Source of the DNA: CAYRDC01 sp964422925
GTDB taxonomy: Bacteria > Bacteroidota > Bacteroidia > Chitinophagales > S012-47
Length of the DNA: 64,000 bases
Direction: 5' to 3'
Assembly (NCBI GenBank): GCA_964422925.1
Contig: CAYRDC010000010.1
Location: 24,127-88,126, forward strand
Under the pieces are notes generated by a model that saw only the letters and a program-made list of their open reading frames with translations, was not told where the DNA came from and did no database searches. Below are positions 37,918 to 46,288 of this stretch, piece by piece. A program made the translations under genes and the position numbers. Position 1 is the first letter of the stretch. Every line of letters starts with the position of its first letter.

Positions 37918-37959
37918 AATTCTTCCAGCCGCAGTACAAATCATTTTAACTACTGGCAA

Positions 37960-38055
37960 ATGAAAAACGGAAACACAATTAACACTATCGTTTTTATAGC
38001 AATAATAATTGTAATATTCCTTACTATAATTTCAACCGGCCTTTTGGTGATTTAA
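37960..38055 (+). CDS. Possible 31-residue membrane peptide
   Basis: An ATG at 37960 opens a 31-codon frame (MKNGNTINTIVFIAIIIVIF ... TGLLVI) that is almost entirely one transmembrane segment, followed by TAA. It lies 42 bp after the NTF2-like gene on the same strand. It is too short for routine gene finding. Its composition is what a small membrane regulator would show, but chance is not excluded. Confidence 0.4.
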   Translation: MKNGNTINTIVFIAIIIVIFLTIISTGLLVI

Positions 38056-38166
38056 GGAATGTTGCCCGTATGTTGATTTCAAACGAAAGACACTAATGAC
38101 CCCGGCCAGCTAACTGATCAAAATCCCACAGTTGAAGAAAAAGGCCAATAAAACAAACAAAGCATA

Positions 38167-39435
38167 ATGAAAAAAATCGCACTAACCATTGCTGCTGCCA
38201 TGATAATTCTGGTGTCCTGCGAAGGACAGGACAACAAGAACCAGAATATCGAAATTCTGAATACCGTCTGGGAAACTATCAACACCCAATATTTCGATTC
38301 CACGTTTAACGGGCTCGACTGGCAGGCAGAATACGACTTCTACAAGCCAATAATTGCATCTTGCATGACTAATGATTCCCTCTATTATTATTTGAACCAG
38401 ATGCTCTTTAAACTGAATGTGTCTCATTTGGGTGTTATCTCCCCTGACGAACCGGAGGCCATCGCGAATCCCCGGCTTATGCTTGACGGTACTTTGGGGA
38501 TGGATGTAAGGTATATGAAAGGCCAGGCCATAATAACCTCTGTCCGGGAGAATTCCTCTGCCTTTGATGCAGGCATCAAGCCGGGATTTACTCTTCTGCA
38601 GGTCAATGGCAAAACCATTGAAGCAATAGTTGCGGAGAGAAAAGCTAACCCAACGCCACCTTTTAATGACAGGAATTTGAGATCGATGATTACCCAGGAC
38701 ATTGTCAGGGAACTCTATGGAACACCAGGTGACATGGTAAAAATCCGTTACCTGAATGCGGATAATTCAGAACAAAACATCGTAATTCCATTAAAAAAGA
38801 GAAGCATACGGAAAGTTACTCTAATCCCTGACTTGCCCCCGATGTATGCCTCTATAGACCACAAAATAATCAATGATGACATCGCTTATCTTCATTTGGA
38901 TGCATTTCTTCCGCACCTGGTGGACACATTCATAATCATCATTAATGAATACAAGAACCTCCCTAACTTAATTCTCGACCTTCGGGGAAATCCGGGAGGG
39001 CTTTTCAATCCCAGAAGAATCATGGCCGAACAATTTGTCAGTGAACGAACGCTTTTCTGGAAATATCAATCTCGGAACGGGATCAGCGAGGTGTTTTTAA
39101 ATCCCGTACAGGAACCCTATACAGGGAACCTGGTAATTATCATTGACGAATTAAGTACTTCATCAAGTGAGGAATTTTCAGGTGGAATGAAAGCCATTGG
39201 AAGAGCCACTATAATCGGTCAGCGAACCCCGGGCAAGGTATTAACCATGGAAGTCGTGTCATTGCCTGACGGAGGGCTTTTTGTTTATCCTAACCAGCAA
39301 ACCCTGACATCCGGGAATGAAGTATTGGAAGCCGTTGGAGTTGTTCCTGACTTAGCCATAGAATTGCGGAAAGAGGATCTCCTGGAAGGAATAGACACGC
39401 AGCTCGAAAAAGCGATAGAATACCTGAATGAATAA
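38167..39435 (+). CDS. S41-family peptidase lipoprotein
   Basis: A 422-residue lipoprotein (LVSC, Cys at 18) of the tail-specific protease family. A PDZ-like stretch (about 105-210) precedes the core. The predicted dyad is S332 in ELSTSSSEEFSGG and K357 in QRTPGKVLT, again 25 residues apart; DLRGNPGGL at about 271-279 supports the fold. Unlike the CtpA protein at 5833-7383 it is lipid-anchored and slightly shorter. It ends the AT-rich run of envelope genes; a periplasmic protease next to membrane proteases suggests sequential processing (inference). Confidence 0.88.
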   Translation: MKKIALTIAAAMIILVSCEGQDNKNQNIEILNTVWETINTQYFDSTFNGLDWQAEYDFYKPIIASCMTNDSLYYYLNQMLFKLNVSHLGVISPDEPEAIANPRLMLDGTLGMDVRYMKGQAIITSVRENSSAFDAGIKPGFTLLQVNGKTIEAIVAERKANPTPPFNDRNLRSMITQDIVRELYGTPGDMVKIRYLNADNSEQNIVIPLKKRSIRKVTLIPDLPPMYASIDHKIINDDIAYLHLDAFLPHLVDTFIIIINEYKNLPNLILDLRGNPGGLFNPRRIMAEQFVSERTLFWKYQSRNGISEVFLNPVQEPYTGNLVIIIDELSTSSSEEFSGGMKAIGRATIIGQRTPGKVLTMEVVSLPDGGLFVYPNQQTLTSGNEVLEAVGVVPDLAIELRKEDLLEGIDTQLEKAIEYLNE

Positions 39436-39607
39436 ATTGGAAAAGGAGATAAATAGCTACTCACGAGTTGCCGGTTCCTCTCCTGAAGTTTTTGGGCTTG
39501 TGAAATCGGTAATCATCGAAAAGCTACTGGGAAAGAAGAGCTTGCAGGGGAAGGATTATTACAACTATATCCTTTCTAAGCACCTCTCCCCTGTTAATTC
39601 CCCTTAA
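39428..39607 (+). CDS. Possible 59-residue protein overlapping the S41 gene
   Basis: An ATG at 39428 overlaps the last eight bases of the S41 gene (ATGAATAA) and opens a 59-codon frame: MNKLEKEINSYSRVAGSSPE followed by a Lys/Leu-rich helix and a Tyr-rich tail. The overlap resembles coupled genes. The product is hydrophilic and helical with no known motif. It may be real or a decayed fragment. Confidence 0.35.
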   Translation: MNKLEKEINSYSRVAGSSPEVFGLVKSVIIEKLLGKKSLQGKDYYNYILSKHLSPVNSP

Positions 39608-39666
39608 TATTTGTTAAATCCACAGCGGCAGTCTGCCTGAAAGCGGATTTCCGGCAAATCATTAGG

Positions 39667-39674
39667 TATTTTTG
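39667..39674 (+). promoter_or_regulatory. Candidate -7 box TATTTTTG
   Basis: An exact TAnnTTTG match whose predicted start site (near 39681) lies downstream of the TTG at 39672. This supports the ATG at 39696 as the true start of the outer-membrane receptor. Confidence 0.5.
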
Positions 39675-39695
39675 AAACTTCACAACCAGCCCTGT

Positions 39696-42158
39696 ATGAA
39701 GAAATTCCTTTTACCCGCCATTGCCATAGCCCTGACCCTGTCTCTTTCAGCCCAGCACCCGGGTGGCCCAAGAGGCGGGGAAAATGCCAGTTTCAAGGGT
39801 GTGATACGGGGCGTGGTGCGGGATGCCGGAACAGGATCGGGCATAGAATACGCCACCGTCATGGCCCTGCGCCTGAAGGACAGTACGCTGGTAAACGGAA
39901 CCATCAGCGGTCCTGACGGGAAATTCAGTTTTGAAGTCGGGCCGGGTCGCTACCTGGTCCGCGTGGAATTCCTGAGCTATGACAAAACAGAGGTCAGCCC
40001 CGTGATGGTGCACCCGGGCAACCCCGTGGCCGACCTGGGCGAACTCCTACTGCACCCCGATGCCACCGACCTGGAAGGCGTGGAAGTGACCGGGGAACGC
40101 AGCCAGGTAAGCATCGGGCTGGACAAGAAAGTCTTCAACGTGGAAAAGGACCTGACCAATATCGGAGGCAGCGCCCGCGATGTGCTCGACAATGTACCTT
40201 CCGTGTACGTAGACATGGACGGCAACATCAACCTGCGGGGCAGCACCAACGTGCGCCTGCTCATTGACGGAAAACCCAGCACCCTGACCGGCATCAGCAG
40301 TGCCGATGTGCTTGACCAGCTTCCTGCCAACAGCATTGAAAGCATCGAAGTCATCACTAACCCTTCGGCACGCTATGACGCGGAAGGCTTGGCCGGCATC
40401 ATCAATATCAAACTGAAGAAAAACCGCCTGAACGGCATCAACGGGCTGGTCAACCTGACGGCCGGCTGGCCGCACAACCATACGGCATCGTTCAATGTGA
40501 ACCACAAAAACGGCCCTTGGAACCTCTTTGCCGCCTACACGGCCCGCTACCGCGACCGGCCGGGCAACGGCAGTAACGAAAGGACCATCACCCTGAACGA
40601 CACCACCACCTGGTCTGACCAGTTTACCGATTTCCACCGGTACGGGTTTTCGCATTACCTCAATGCCGGGGCGGAATATGCCTTCACGCCTAAAAGTTCG
40701 CTGACCGGTTCGGTGGTAGTACGGAGCGCTTCCGGTGGCCGGGAAACCTTCACCACTTACAGCGATTACGATTTTAACCGCATCCTGACCTCCTACCACG
40801 AGCGCCAGACCCTGGAGCCGGGCAAGGATCTTTCGTTTGACTACAACCTGTCGTTTGACCAGCGCTTTGAACGTAAGCGGCAGCACCTCTCGGCCAGCAT
40901 GCGCTATTCCACCGGGCAGGAATCGGAGATGGGCGCCATCAGTGAACAGTGGTTTGACAGCAACCTGAACCCGCTGGGTTCCTATTCCCTGCTGCAGCGC
41001 ATTGCCACGGCAGACGGCTCGGGTTCTTTTACCGGGCAGGTGGATTACCAGCATCCCTGGGGCGAAAAGGGCCTGTTTGAAGCAGGTTACAAAATCACCA
41101 CCCAGGACCTGGACAACAGCTATGAAGTCACCCAGCTGATGGACAGTTCACTGACCTGGGAAATCCTTCCGGAGGTGACCAACCACTTCCGCTACAACGA
41201 GATGGTGAACGCGGCTTACCTGATAGCCGGCAACAAAGCCGGCAAGTTCAGTTTTCAGGCCGGCATACGGGCCGAGCAGACCCGCGTGAAAACCGCCCTA
41301 CTCGAAACTTCCGAATCGGACACCAAGCAGTACCTCGACTTTTTCCCGAGCCTGCACCTGGGTTTTGAATTCACCGAGGGCAATATCGTGCAGGTCAGTT
41401 ACTCCAGGCGTTTGCGCAGGCCGCATGCCTATATGCTGAACCCCTTCCACAGCTATTCAGACCCGCTGAACCAGTGGATGGGCAACCCCAACCTCGACCC
41501 GGAATACACACACAGCTTCGAAGCGGGTTATGTGCGGTACACCCGCAAATGGAACATGAGCGCCTCGCTGTACTACCGCCATACTGACAATGTGATCCAG
41601 CGCTTCCGGGAAGTGCAGGACAACGGAATCAGCCTCACATACCCGGTGAACATGTCCACCCGCGACAACTTCGGGGCGGAGCTGGTTTTCAGCGGAAGCG
41701 TGTTTGACTGGTGGCGGCTCAACGGAAGCGTGAATTATTTCCGCGAGCAGGTGGATGGCGGCAACCTGGGCGAACAGTACACCAGCGACACCTGGAGCTA
41801 CACGGCCCGGGCGAATTCGGTATTTTACTTCTGGAAAAAAGCCCAGCTGCAGGCCACGTTTAACTACCGCGGCCCGCGCGAAACCACCCAGGGCACCTTC
41901 AATGCCCTCTATTTCCTCGACCTGGGCCTGCAGAAAAGCATCCTGTCCGATAAGGGAACTATCGGGTTCCGCATCAGCGATGTGTTCAACTCCCGCAGGT
42001 TCTCGATGGATTATGACCTCGAAGGCCTGCAAATCCATTCCACCTTCCGCCACGGAGTGCGCACTTTCCTGCTGAACTTCACTTATAAAATCAACAATTA
42101 CCAGAACCAGCGTAACCGTTCAGGAGGGAATGAGTATATGGAAGAAATGGGTTACTAG
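39696..42158 (+). CDS. TonB-dependent receptor-like outer-membrane barrel protein
   Basis: An 820-residue outer-membrane protein with signal peptide, an N-terminal carboxypeptidase-regulatory-like domain (about 30-125, GVIRGVVRDAGTGSGIEYATV), a plug domain (about 130-245 with DVLDNVPSVYVDMDGNINLRG and IEVITNPSARYDAEG) and a long beta-barrel. This layout is the outer-membrane beta-barrel family (OMP_b-brl_3) common in Bacteroidota, related to TonB receptors; the substrate is not predictable. No SusD partner follows, so it is not a classical polysaccharide-utilisation pair. The start is the ATG at 39696, matching signal peptide and promoter. Confidence 0.92.
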   Translation: MKKFLLPAIAIALTLSLSAQHPGGPRGGENASFKGVIRGVVRDAGTGSGIEYATVMALRLKDSTLVNGTISGPDGKFSFEVGPGRYLVRVEFLSYDKTEVSPVMVHPGNPVADLGELLLHPDATDLEGVEVTGERSQVSIGLDKKVFNVEKDLTNIGGSARDVLDNVPSVYVDMDGNINLRGSTNVRLLIDGKPSTLTGISSADVLDQLPANSIESIEVITNPSARYDAEGLAGIINIKLKKNRLNGINGLVNLTAGWPHNHTASFNVNHKNGPWNLFAAYTARYRDRPGNGSNERTITLNDTTTWSDQFTDFHRYGFSHYLNAGAEYAFTPKSSLTGSVVVRSASGGRETFTTYSDYDFNRILTSYHERQTLEPGKDLSFDYNLSFDQRFERKRQHLSASMRYSTGQESEMGAISEQWFDSNLNPLGSYSLLQRIATADGSGSFTGQVDYQHPWGEKGLFEAGYKITTQDLDNSYEVTQLMDSSLTWEILPEVTNHFRYNEMVNAAYLIAGNKAGKFSFQAGIRAEQTRVKTALLETSESDTKQYLDFFPSLHLGFEFTEGNIVQVSYSRRLRRPHAYMLNPFHSYSDPLNQWMGNPNLDPEYTHSFEAGYVRYTRKWNMSASLYYRHTDNVIQRFREVQDNGISLTYPVNMSTRDNFGAELVFSGSVFDWWRLNGSVNYFREQVDGGNLGEQYTSDTWSYTARANSVFYFWKKAQLQATFNYRGPRETTQGTFNALYFLDLGLQKSILSDKGTIGFRISDVFNSRRFSMDYDLEGLQIHSTFRHGVRTFLLNFTYKINNYQNQRNRSGGNEYMEEMGY

Positions 42159-42195
42159 TTCTCCCCCCCCACCCAGACATTTTCTCCGGAATCCT

Positions 42196-42203
42196 TACAT
42201 TTG
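42196..42203 (+). promoter_or_regulatory. -7 box TACATTTG followed by a leader hairpin
   Basis: A perfect TAnnTTTG match 66 bp before the ATG at 42269. Just after the expected start site, ACCCCGG (42209-42215) and CCGGGGT (42223-42229) form a GC-rich hairpin that may stabilise the message or act as a terminator for the upstream gene. Confidence 0.45.
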
Positions 42204-42268
42204 TTTAAACCCCGGTCACTGCCCGGGGTCTTGCCAAAGCCCTAAATCGACCCGCTAAACCCGTCCTA

Positions 42269-43834
42269 ATGAAAACAAAACGTTTCCTGCTGGCAGCCCT
42301 TTTATGCCTGCCTTTCGGCCTGAATGCGCAAAACCCGAATTTCAGCGAAGACATTGCCCCGATCCTTTATCAGAACTGTGCAAAATGTCACCACAGCGGG
42401 GGCATTGCGCCTTTCCCGCTCATCACCTACAACGATGCCTACACTAACCGCTACCCCATCCAGTACGCGGTGAGCAACGGCATCATGCCGCCCTGGCCAC
42501 CGGATACAACTTACCAGCGGTATATCCATGAAAGAGTCCTGACCCAGACGGAAATCAATGCCATCATAACCTGGGTGAACAACGGGGCTCCCCAGGGCGA
42601 CAGCACCCTGGCTCCTCACCCGCCCGTATTCAATGACGGGGCCATGCTCGGGCCGCCCGACCTGAAACTCACTATTCCCGTGTACACCAGCAAGGCCAGC
42701 GGGGTGGACGACTATGTTTGCTTCGTGCTGCCCACGGGCCTCACACAGACCCGCTGGCTGCGGGCCATTGAAGTGGTTCCGGGCGACCGCAGCATTGTGC
42801 ACCACTGCCTGGTGTTCATTGACTCCCTGGGCACTTTCCAGACCGACACCGTGGGCAGCGACTGCGGGGGGCCCCCGGGAGGTGCACTGGTAACAGCCTA
42901 TGTGCCGGGAGCCCAGCCCCTGATGTTTCCCAACGGCAGCCAGGTCAGGATGGGCATGCGCGTGCCGGCCGGCTCCAACATCGTGCTGAATATGCATTAC
43001 CCGGACGGGAGTGCCGGCAAAAAAGACAGCACCTCGGTGAACCTGTACTTCTACCCGCCCGGCACCACGGGCATCAGGCAGGTAAAAGCCAGGAGCGTGC
43101 TGGAAAACTGGAATTTCTGCATTCCGCCAAACACTTACGACACGGTTACGGCCACCTTCCCCCCGGGTACTGCCACCATGCAGGGCAATTACTCGGTGCT
43201 CAGCGTATTCCCGCACATGCACCTGCTGGGTAAGGAAATCGAATCATGGGCTATCGGTCCCGCGGGCGACACCATACCCTTTGTGCGCATCAACAACTGG
43301 CAGTTCGACTGGCAGGATTTTTATTTCTTCCGTTACATCAAGAAGCTTTCAATCGGCACCAAGCTTTACGCCCGCGGGGTGTATAACAACACAGTAAACA
43401 ACCCGCTAAATCCCAACAACCCGCCACAAACCGTGTGTGCCGGGCTGGGCACGGCCGATGAAATGTTCCTGGTGTATTTCCACTACCTGAAATACAAACC
43501 GGGTGATGAGCTCATCAACCTCGACAGCCTGATGACCATCCCGGTGGGCAGCGAGACACAGCCGGAAACCATAGCGGAACTCCGGGTATGGCCCAATCCC
43601 TTCAGCGATAACCTGACCCTGGCCTGTTTCATGCCCCAGGCTGGCCCCGTCAGGTTGTCTTTGTTCTCGCTCCAAGGCCAAGAAGTGGCCGTGCTGGCCG
43701 CCCGCCAGGCGGGCGGAGGCTGGAACACATTGCACTGGAGAACCTTGCCAGGCAGTCTGCCCCCGGGGGTTTATCTCCTGGCCGGCAACCTGGGGCCATA
43801 TCCGGTATCGGAGAAAGTGATATATCTAAGGTAA
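42269..43834 (+). CDS. Cytochrome c / copper monooxygenase-like T9SS protein
   Basis: A 521-residue secreted protein with signal peptide and three parts. Residues 25-110 form a single-haem cytochrome c domain with C37AKCH41. Residues 120-430 resemble the copper type II ascorbate-dependent monooxygenase fold (PHM/DBM-like), with IVHHCLVFID, LNMHYP, FPHMHLLGKE and EMFLVYFHY as the copper-site motifs. The C-terminus is a T9SS sorting domain (VWPNPFSDNLTLACF ... GVYLLAGNL). A haem domain delivering electrons to a copper hydroxylase at the cell surface is a reasonable inference. It has its own promoter. Confidence 0.88.
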   Translation: MKTKRFLLAALLCLPFGLNAQNPNFSEDIAPILYQNCAKCHHSGGIAPFPLITYNDAYTNRYPIQYAVSNGIMPPWPPDTTYQRYIHERVLTQTEINAIITWVNNGAPQGDSTLAPHPPVFNDGAMLGPPDLKLTIPVYTSKASGVDDYVCFVLPTGLTQTRWLRAIEVVPGDRSIVHHCLVFIDSLGTFQTDTVGSDCGGPPGGALVTAYVPGAQPLMFPNGSQVRMGMRVPAGSNIVLNMHYPDGSAGKKDSTSVNLYFYPPGTTGIRQVKARSVLENWNFCIPPNTYDTVTATFPPGTATMQGNYSVLSVFPHMHLLGKEIESWAIGPAGDTIPFVRINNWQFDWQDFYFFRYIKKLSIGTKLYARGVYNNTVNNPLNPNNPPQTVCAGLGTADEMFLVYFHYLKYKPGDELINLDSLMTIPVGSETQPETIAELRVWPNPFSDNLTLACFMPQAGPVRLSLFSLQGQEVAVLAARQAGGGWNTLHWRTLPGSLPPGVYLLAGNLGPYPVSEKVIYLR

Positions 43835-43854
43835 ATCACTTCGCACCTTACACT

Positions 43855-44850
43855 ATGAAATCAAAAGTATTACTGTTGGGGGCCATCGCGGTTTTCGTCC
43901 TTTCGTGCAAGAAAAAGCCCGCGCTGGAGCCATGGGAACAATCCCTCGATTTCCGCCAAGAAATGCGCGACCTGGTGAAGGCCATCAACAGCTATGCTGA
44001 CAGCCTCAAACCGTTTTTCATAGTGGTTCCCCAGAACGGGCAGGAACTGGTTACCGTGAGCGGCCAGCAGGCCGGCTTACCTGCGACCGATTACCTGGCT
44101 GCCATTGACGGGCAGGGCCGCGAAGACCTGTTCTACGGATACAATGGCGATGACCAGCCCACCCCGCAAACCGAAACCGATTACATGGCCGGCTTCCTGG
44201 ACGTGGCCAAGATGATGGTCAAGACCATCCTGGTGACCGACTACTGCTCCACCCCGGCCAATGTGGACGACTCCTACACGCAGAACAGCAACCGCGGTTA
44301 TATCTCTTTCGCAGCCGACCACCGCGCCCTCGACAACATACCGGCCTACCCGGCCGCCCCCGTGAATGAAAACAGCAACACGGTGCTCCATCTGATGCAG
44401 GTACAGAACTTCCTTTACCTGATCAACCCTTCGGCCTACGGCACCCCCTCGGCTTTCGCGCAGGCCATGGCGGCTACCAATTACGACCTGGTGATCTGCG
44501 ACCTGTTAGTGAACGGGCAGATGCTCTCGGCCAATGACGTATTCAACATGAAGCATAAGGCCAATGGCGGGCAGCGGCTGGTGCTTTGCTACCTCAGCAT
44601 TGGCGAAGCGGAAAACTACCGGTACTATTGGCTCAGCGAATGGGACAAGCGGAAGTACCGGCCTTCCTGGATCATGGAGGAAAACCCGGACTGGCCGGGA
44701 AACTTCAAGGTAAAATACTGGGATCCGCAGTGGCAGGCCATCCTGTTCGGCAACGACAATTCGTACGTAAAGAAGATCGTGGACGCTGGTTTTGACGGGG
44801 TGTACCTCGACATCGTGGATGCCTTTGAATATTTCGAGAACCTTCAGTAA
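43855..44850 (+). CDS. GH114-like lipoprotein (TM1410 family)
   Basis: A 331-residue lipoprotein (FVLSC, Cys at 18) with C-terminal motifs of the GH114 / TM1410-like TIM-barrel: LVLCYLSIGEAENYRYYW, KVKYWDPQWQAILFG and GFDGVYLDIVDAFEYF. GH114 enzymes are endo-alpha-1,4-polygalactosaminidases; activity here is unproven. The N-terminal half (about 30-190) is less typical. It starts 20 bp after the copper-oxidase-like gene and is probably co-transcribed with it. It converges, with a 9-bp gap, on the rnf operon. Confidence 0.82.
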   Translation: MKSKVLLLGAIAVFVLSCKKKPALEPWEQSLDFRQEMRDLVKAINSYADSLKPFFIVVPQNGQELVTVSGQQAGLPATDYLAAIDGQGREDLFYGYNGDDQPTPQTETDYMAGFLDVAKMMVKTILVTDYCSTPANVDDSYTQNSNRGYISFAADHRALDNIPAYPAAPVNENSNTVLHLMQVQNFLYLINPSAYGTPSAFAQAMAATNYDLVICDLLVNGQMLSANDVFNMKHKANGGQRLVLCYLSIGEAENYRYYWLSEWDKRKYRPSWIMEENPDWPGNFKVKYWDPQWQAILFGNDNSYVKKIVDAGFDGVYLDIVDAFEYFENLQ

Positions 44851-44859
44851 ACCGCGATT

Positions 44860-45048
44860 TTATTCCGCTGCCTTGTTTACACAGGTCCCTTCTTCTCCTC
44901 CGCAGGTGCAGGAACTGCAGCCGGGCCCGTTCAGGTCGTCAAAATGATTCTTGGTTTTCATTTTCCGGGCCAGGAACTGCACGCCAATCCATCCCGCGCT
45001 CAAGGCGGCCATGGCCAATGCTCCAATGATCAGTGTCAACCAGTCCAT
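44860..45048 (-). CDS. Cys-rich small membrane protein ending the rnf operon
   Basis: A 62-residue protein starting at the ATG at 45048, 4 bp after rnfA. One N-terminal membrane helix (WLTLIIGALAMAALSAGWIGVQF) leads to a cytoplasmic tail with four cysteines: GPGCSSCTCGGEEGTC. Size, position last in the operon and the Cys tail recall NqrM, the assembly factor for the related Na+-NQR complex, and FeoB-associated Cys-rich proteins; no clear identity by motif. A role in Fe-S or flavin maturation of Rnf is inferred. The upstream extension to 45108 lies inside rnfA and is not needed. Confidence 0.75.
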   Translation of the reverse strand: MDWLTLIIGALAMAALSAGWIGVQFLARKMKTKNHFDDLNGPGCSSCTCGGEEGTCVNKAAE

Positions 45049-45052
45049 AGTT

Positions 45053-45628
45053 TCAGGTGCTGAACAGGCCGGCAAAACCCATAAATGCCATGGAGAGAAT
45101 GCCGGCAATGATCAAATTTAACGCGGTTCCTTCAATTAGTTTCGGAATGTTCAATATACGGGTTTCTTCCCGGATACCGGCCATAAGCACCAGGGCGAGG
45201 GTGACGCCACCCCCGGCACCCAGGGCGTAAACCATGCCTTCCACAAACCCATAACCCTTGTTGGTGGCAAAAAGTGCCAGCCCCAGGATAGCGCAATTGG
45301 TGGTGATCAGGGGCAGGAAGATACCCAATGCCTTAAACAGCTCCGGGCTCAGCTTTTTGATGGCCATCTCCACAAACTGCACCGCAGAGGCAATCACGAT
45401 GATAAAACTGATCAGCCGGAGGTAAGGGGCATACACCAGTACCCAGGTATTCAGGGCGTAGGAGCTGGCCGCAGTAATCAGCATGACGAAAATATTGGCC
45501 AGACCCAGCCGGAAAGCCGTCTCCAGTCGGCCGGAAACCCCCAGGAAGGGGCACAGCCCCAGGAAATATGTCAGCGTGAAATTGTTGATCAGCAGTGCTG
45601 AAACAAATATCCAGAACAGGTTTGCCAT
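45053..45628 (-). CDS. rnfA: Rnf complex subunit RnfA
   Basis: A 191-residue, six-helix integral membrane subunit of the Rnf ferredoxin:NAD+ oxidoreductase. Recognisable sequence includes LLINNFTLTYFLGLCPFLGVS, LPLITTNCAILGLALF and a long glycine-rich GAGGGVTLALVLMAGIRE helix. In this family RnfA and RnfE form a pseudo-symmetric pair that binds an intramembrane [2Fe-2S] cluster through the conserved cysteines (here in GLCPFLG and TNCAILG). The gene starts 12 bp after rnfE. Confidence 0.95.
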   Translation of the reverse strand: MANLFWIFVSALLINNFTLTYFLGLCPFLGVSGRLETAFRLGLANIFVMLITAASSYALNTWVLVYAPYLRLISFIIVIASAVQFVEMAIKKLSPELFKALGIFLPLITTNCAILGLALFATNKGYGFVEGMVYALGAGGGVTLALVLMAGIREETRILNIPKLIEGTALNLIIAGILSMAFMGFAGLFST

Positions 45629-45640
45629 AACACAATGGGT

Positions 45641-46288
45641 TTATTCGGTGGTCAGGCCGGCTGCGGCCGTTTTCCGGTTTTTCCGTTTTTGAGTCATCCA
45701 GTTAAAGAACAGCAGCAGGAATCCCAGCGCGAAAAAGCCCCCAGGCGGCAGGATCATGATAACCCACGGTTCGTAATGCGGCCCGAAAAGATCAATGCCG
45801 AACAGGGAGCCGCTGCCCAGTATTTCGCGGATCACCCCGATACATAGCAGCGCGAAGGTGAATCCGATGCTCATGCCGGCCGCATCGAGTATCGACAGGC
45901 CCACCGGGTTTTTGCTGGCAAAGGCCTCCTGGCGCCCCAGGATCAGGCAGTTCACCACGATGAGGGCAATGAAAGCGCCCAGTTCCTTATGAATATCCGG
46001 AACCAGGGCCGCCAGCAGGAAATCCACGATGGTCACGAAAGTGGCGATGATGATGATGAAGGAGGTGATACGGACCTGCTTGGGAATAACCTTTCTGACC
46101 ATGGACACCAGGATGCTGGAGCAAACCAGCACGAAGGTGGTGGCCAGCCCCATGGCCAGGCTGTTGATGGCTGTGTTGGTCACGGCCAGCGAAGGGCACA
46201 TGCCCAGCACGGCCACGAATACCGGGTTTTCCTTCCACAAACCCTTGAGAAACTCGGCAGAAGCCTGGCTTTTCATCAGATCACTCAT
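45641..46288 (-). CDS. rnfE: Rnf complex subunit RnfE
   Basis: A 215-residue membrane subunit, partner of RnfA in the ion-translocating core. It shows VLGMCPSLAVTNTAINSLAMG and FIALIVVNCLILGRQEAFAS, the two cysteine-bearing inverted halves, and a PPGGFFALGFLLLFFNW late helix. Its ATG overlaps the end of rnfG by eight bases, consistent with translational coupling. Length is normal. Confidence 0.95.
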   Translation of the reverse strand: MSDLMKSQASAEFLKGLWKENPVFVAVLGMCPSLAVTNTAINSLAMGLATTFVLVCSSILVSMVRKVIPKQVRITSFIIIIATFVTIVDFLLAALVPDIHKELGAFIALIVVNCLILGRQEAFASKNPVGLSILDAAGMSIGFTFALLCIGVIREILGSGSLFGIDLFGPHYEPWVIMILPPGGFFALGFLLLFFNWMTQKRKNRKTAAAGLTTE

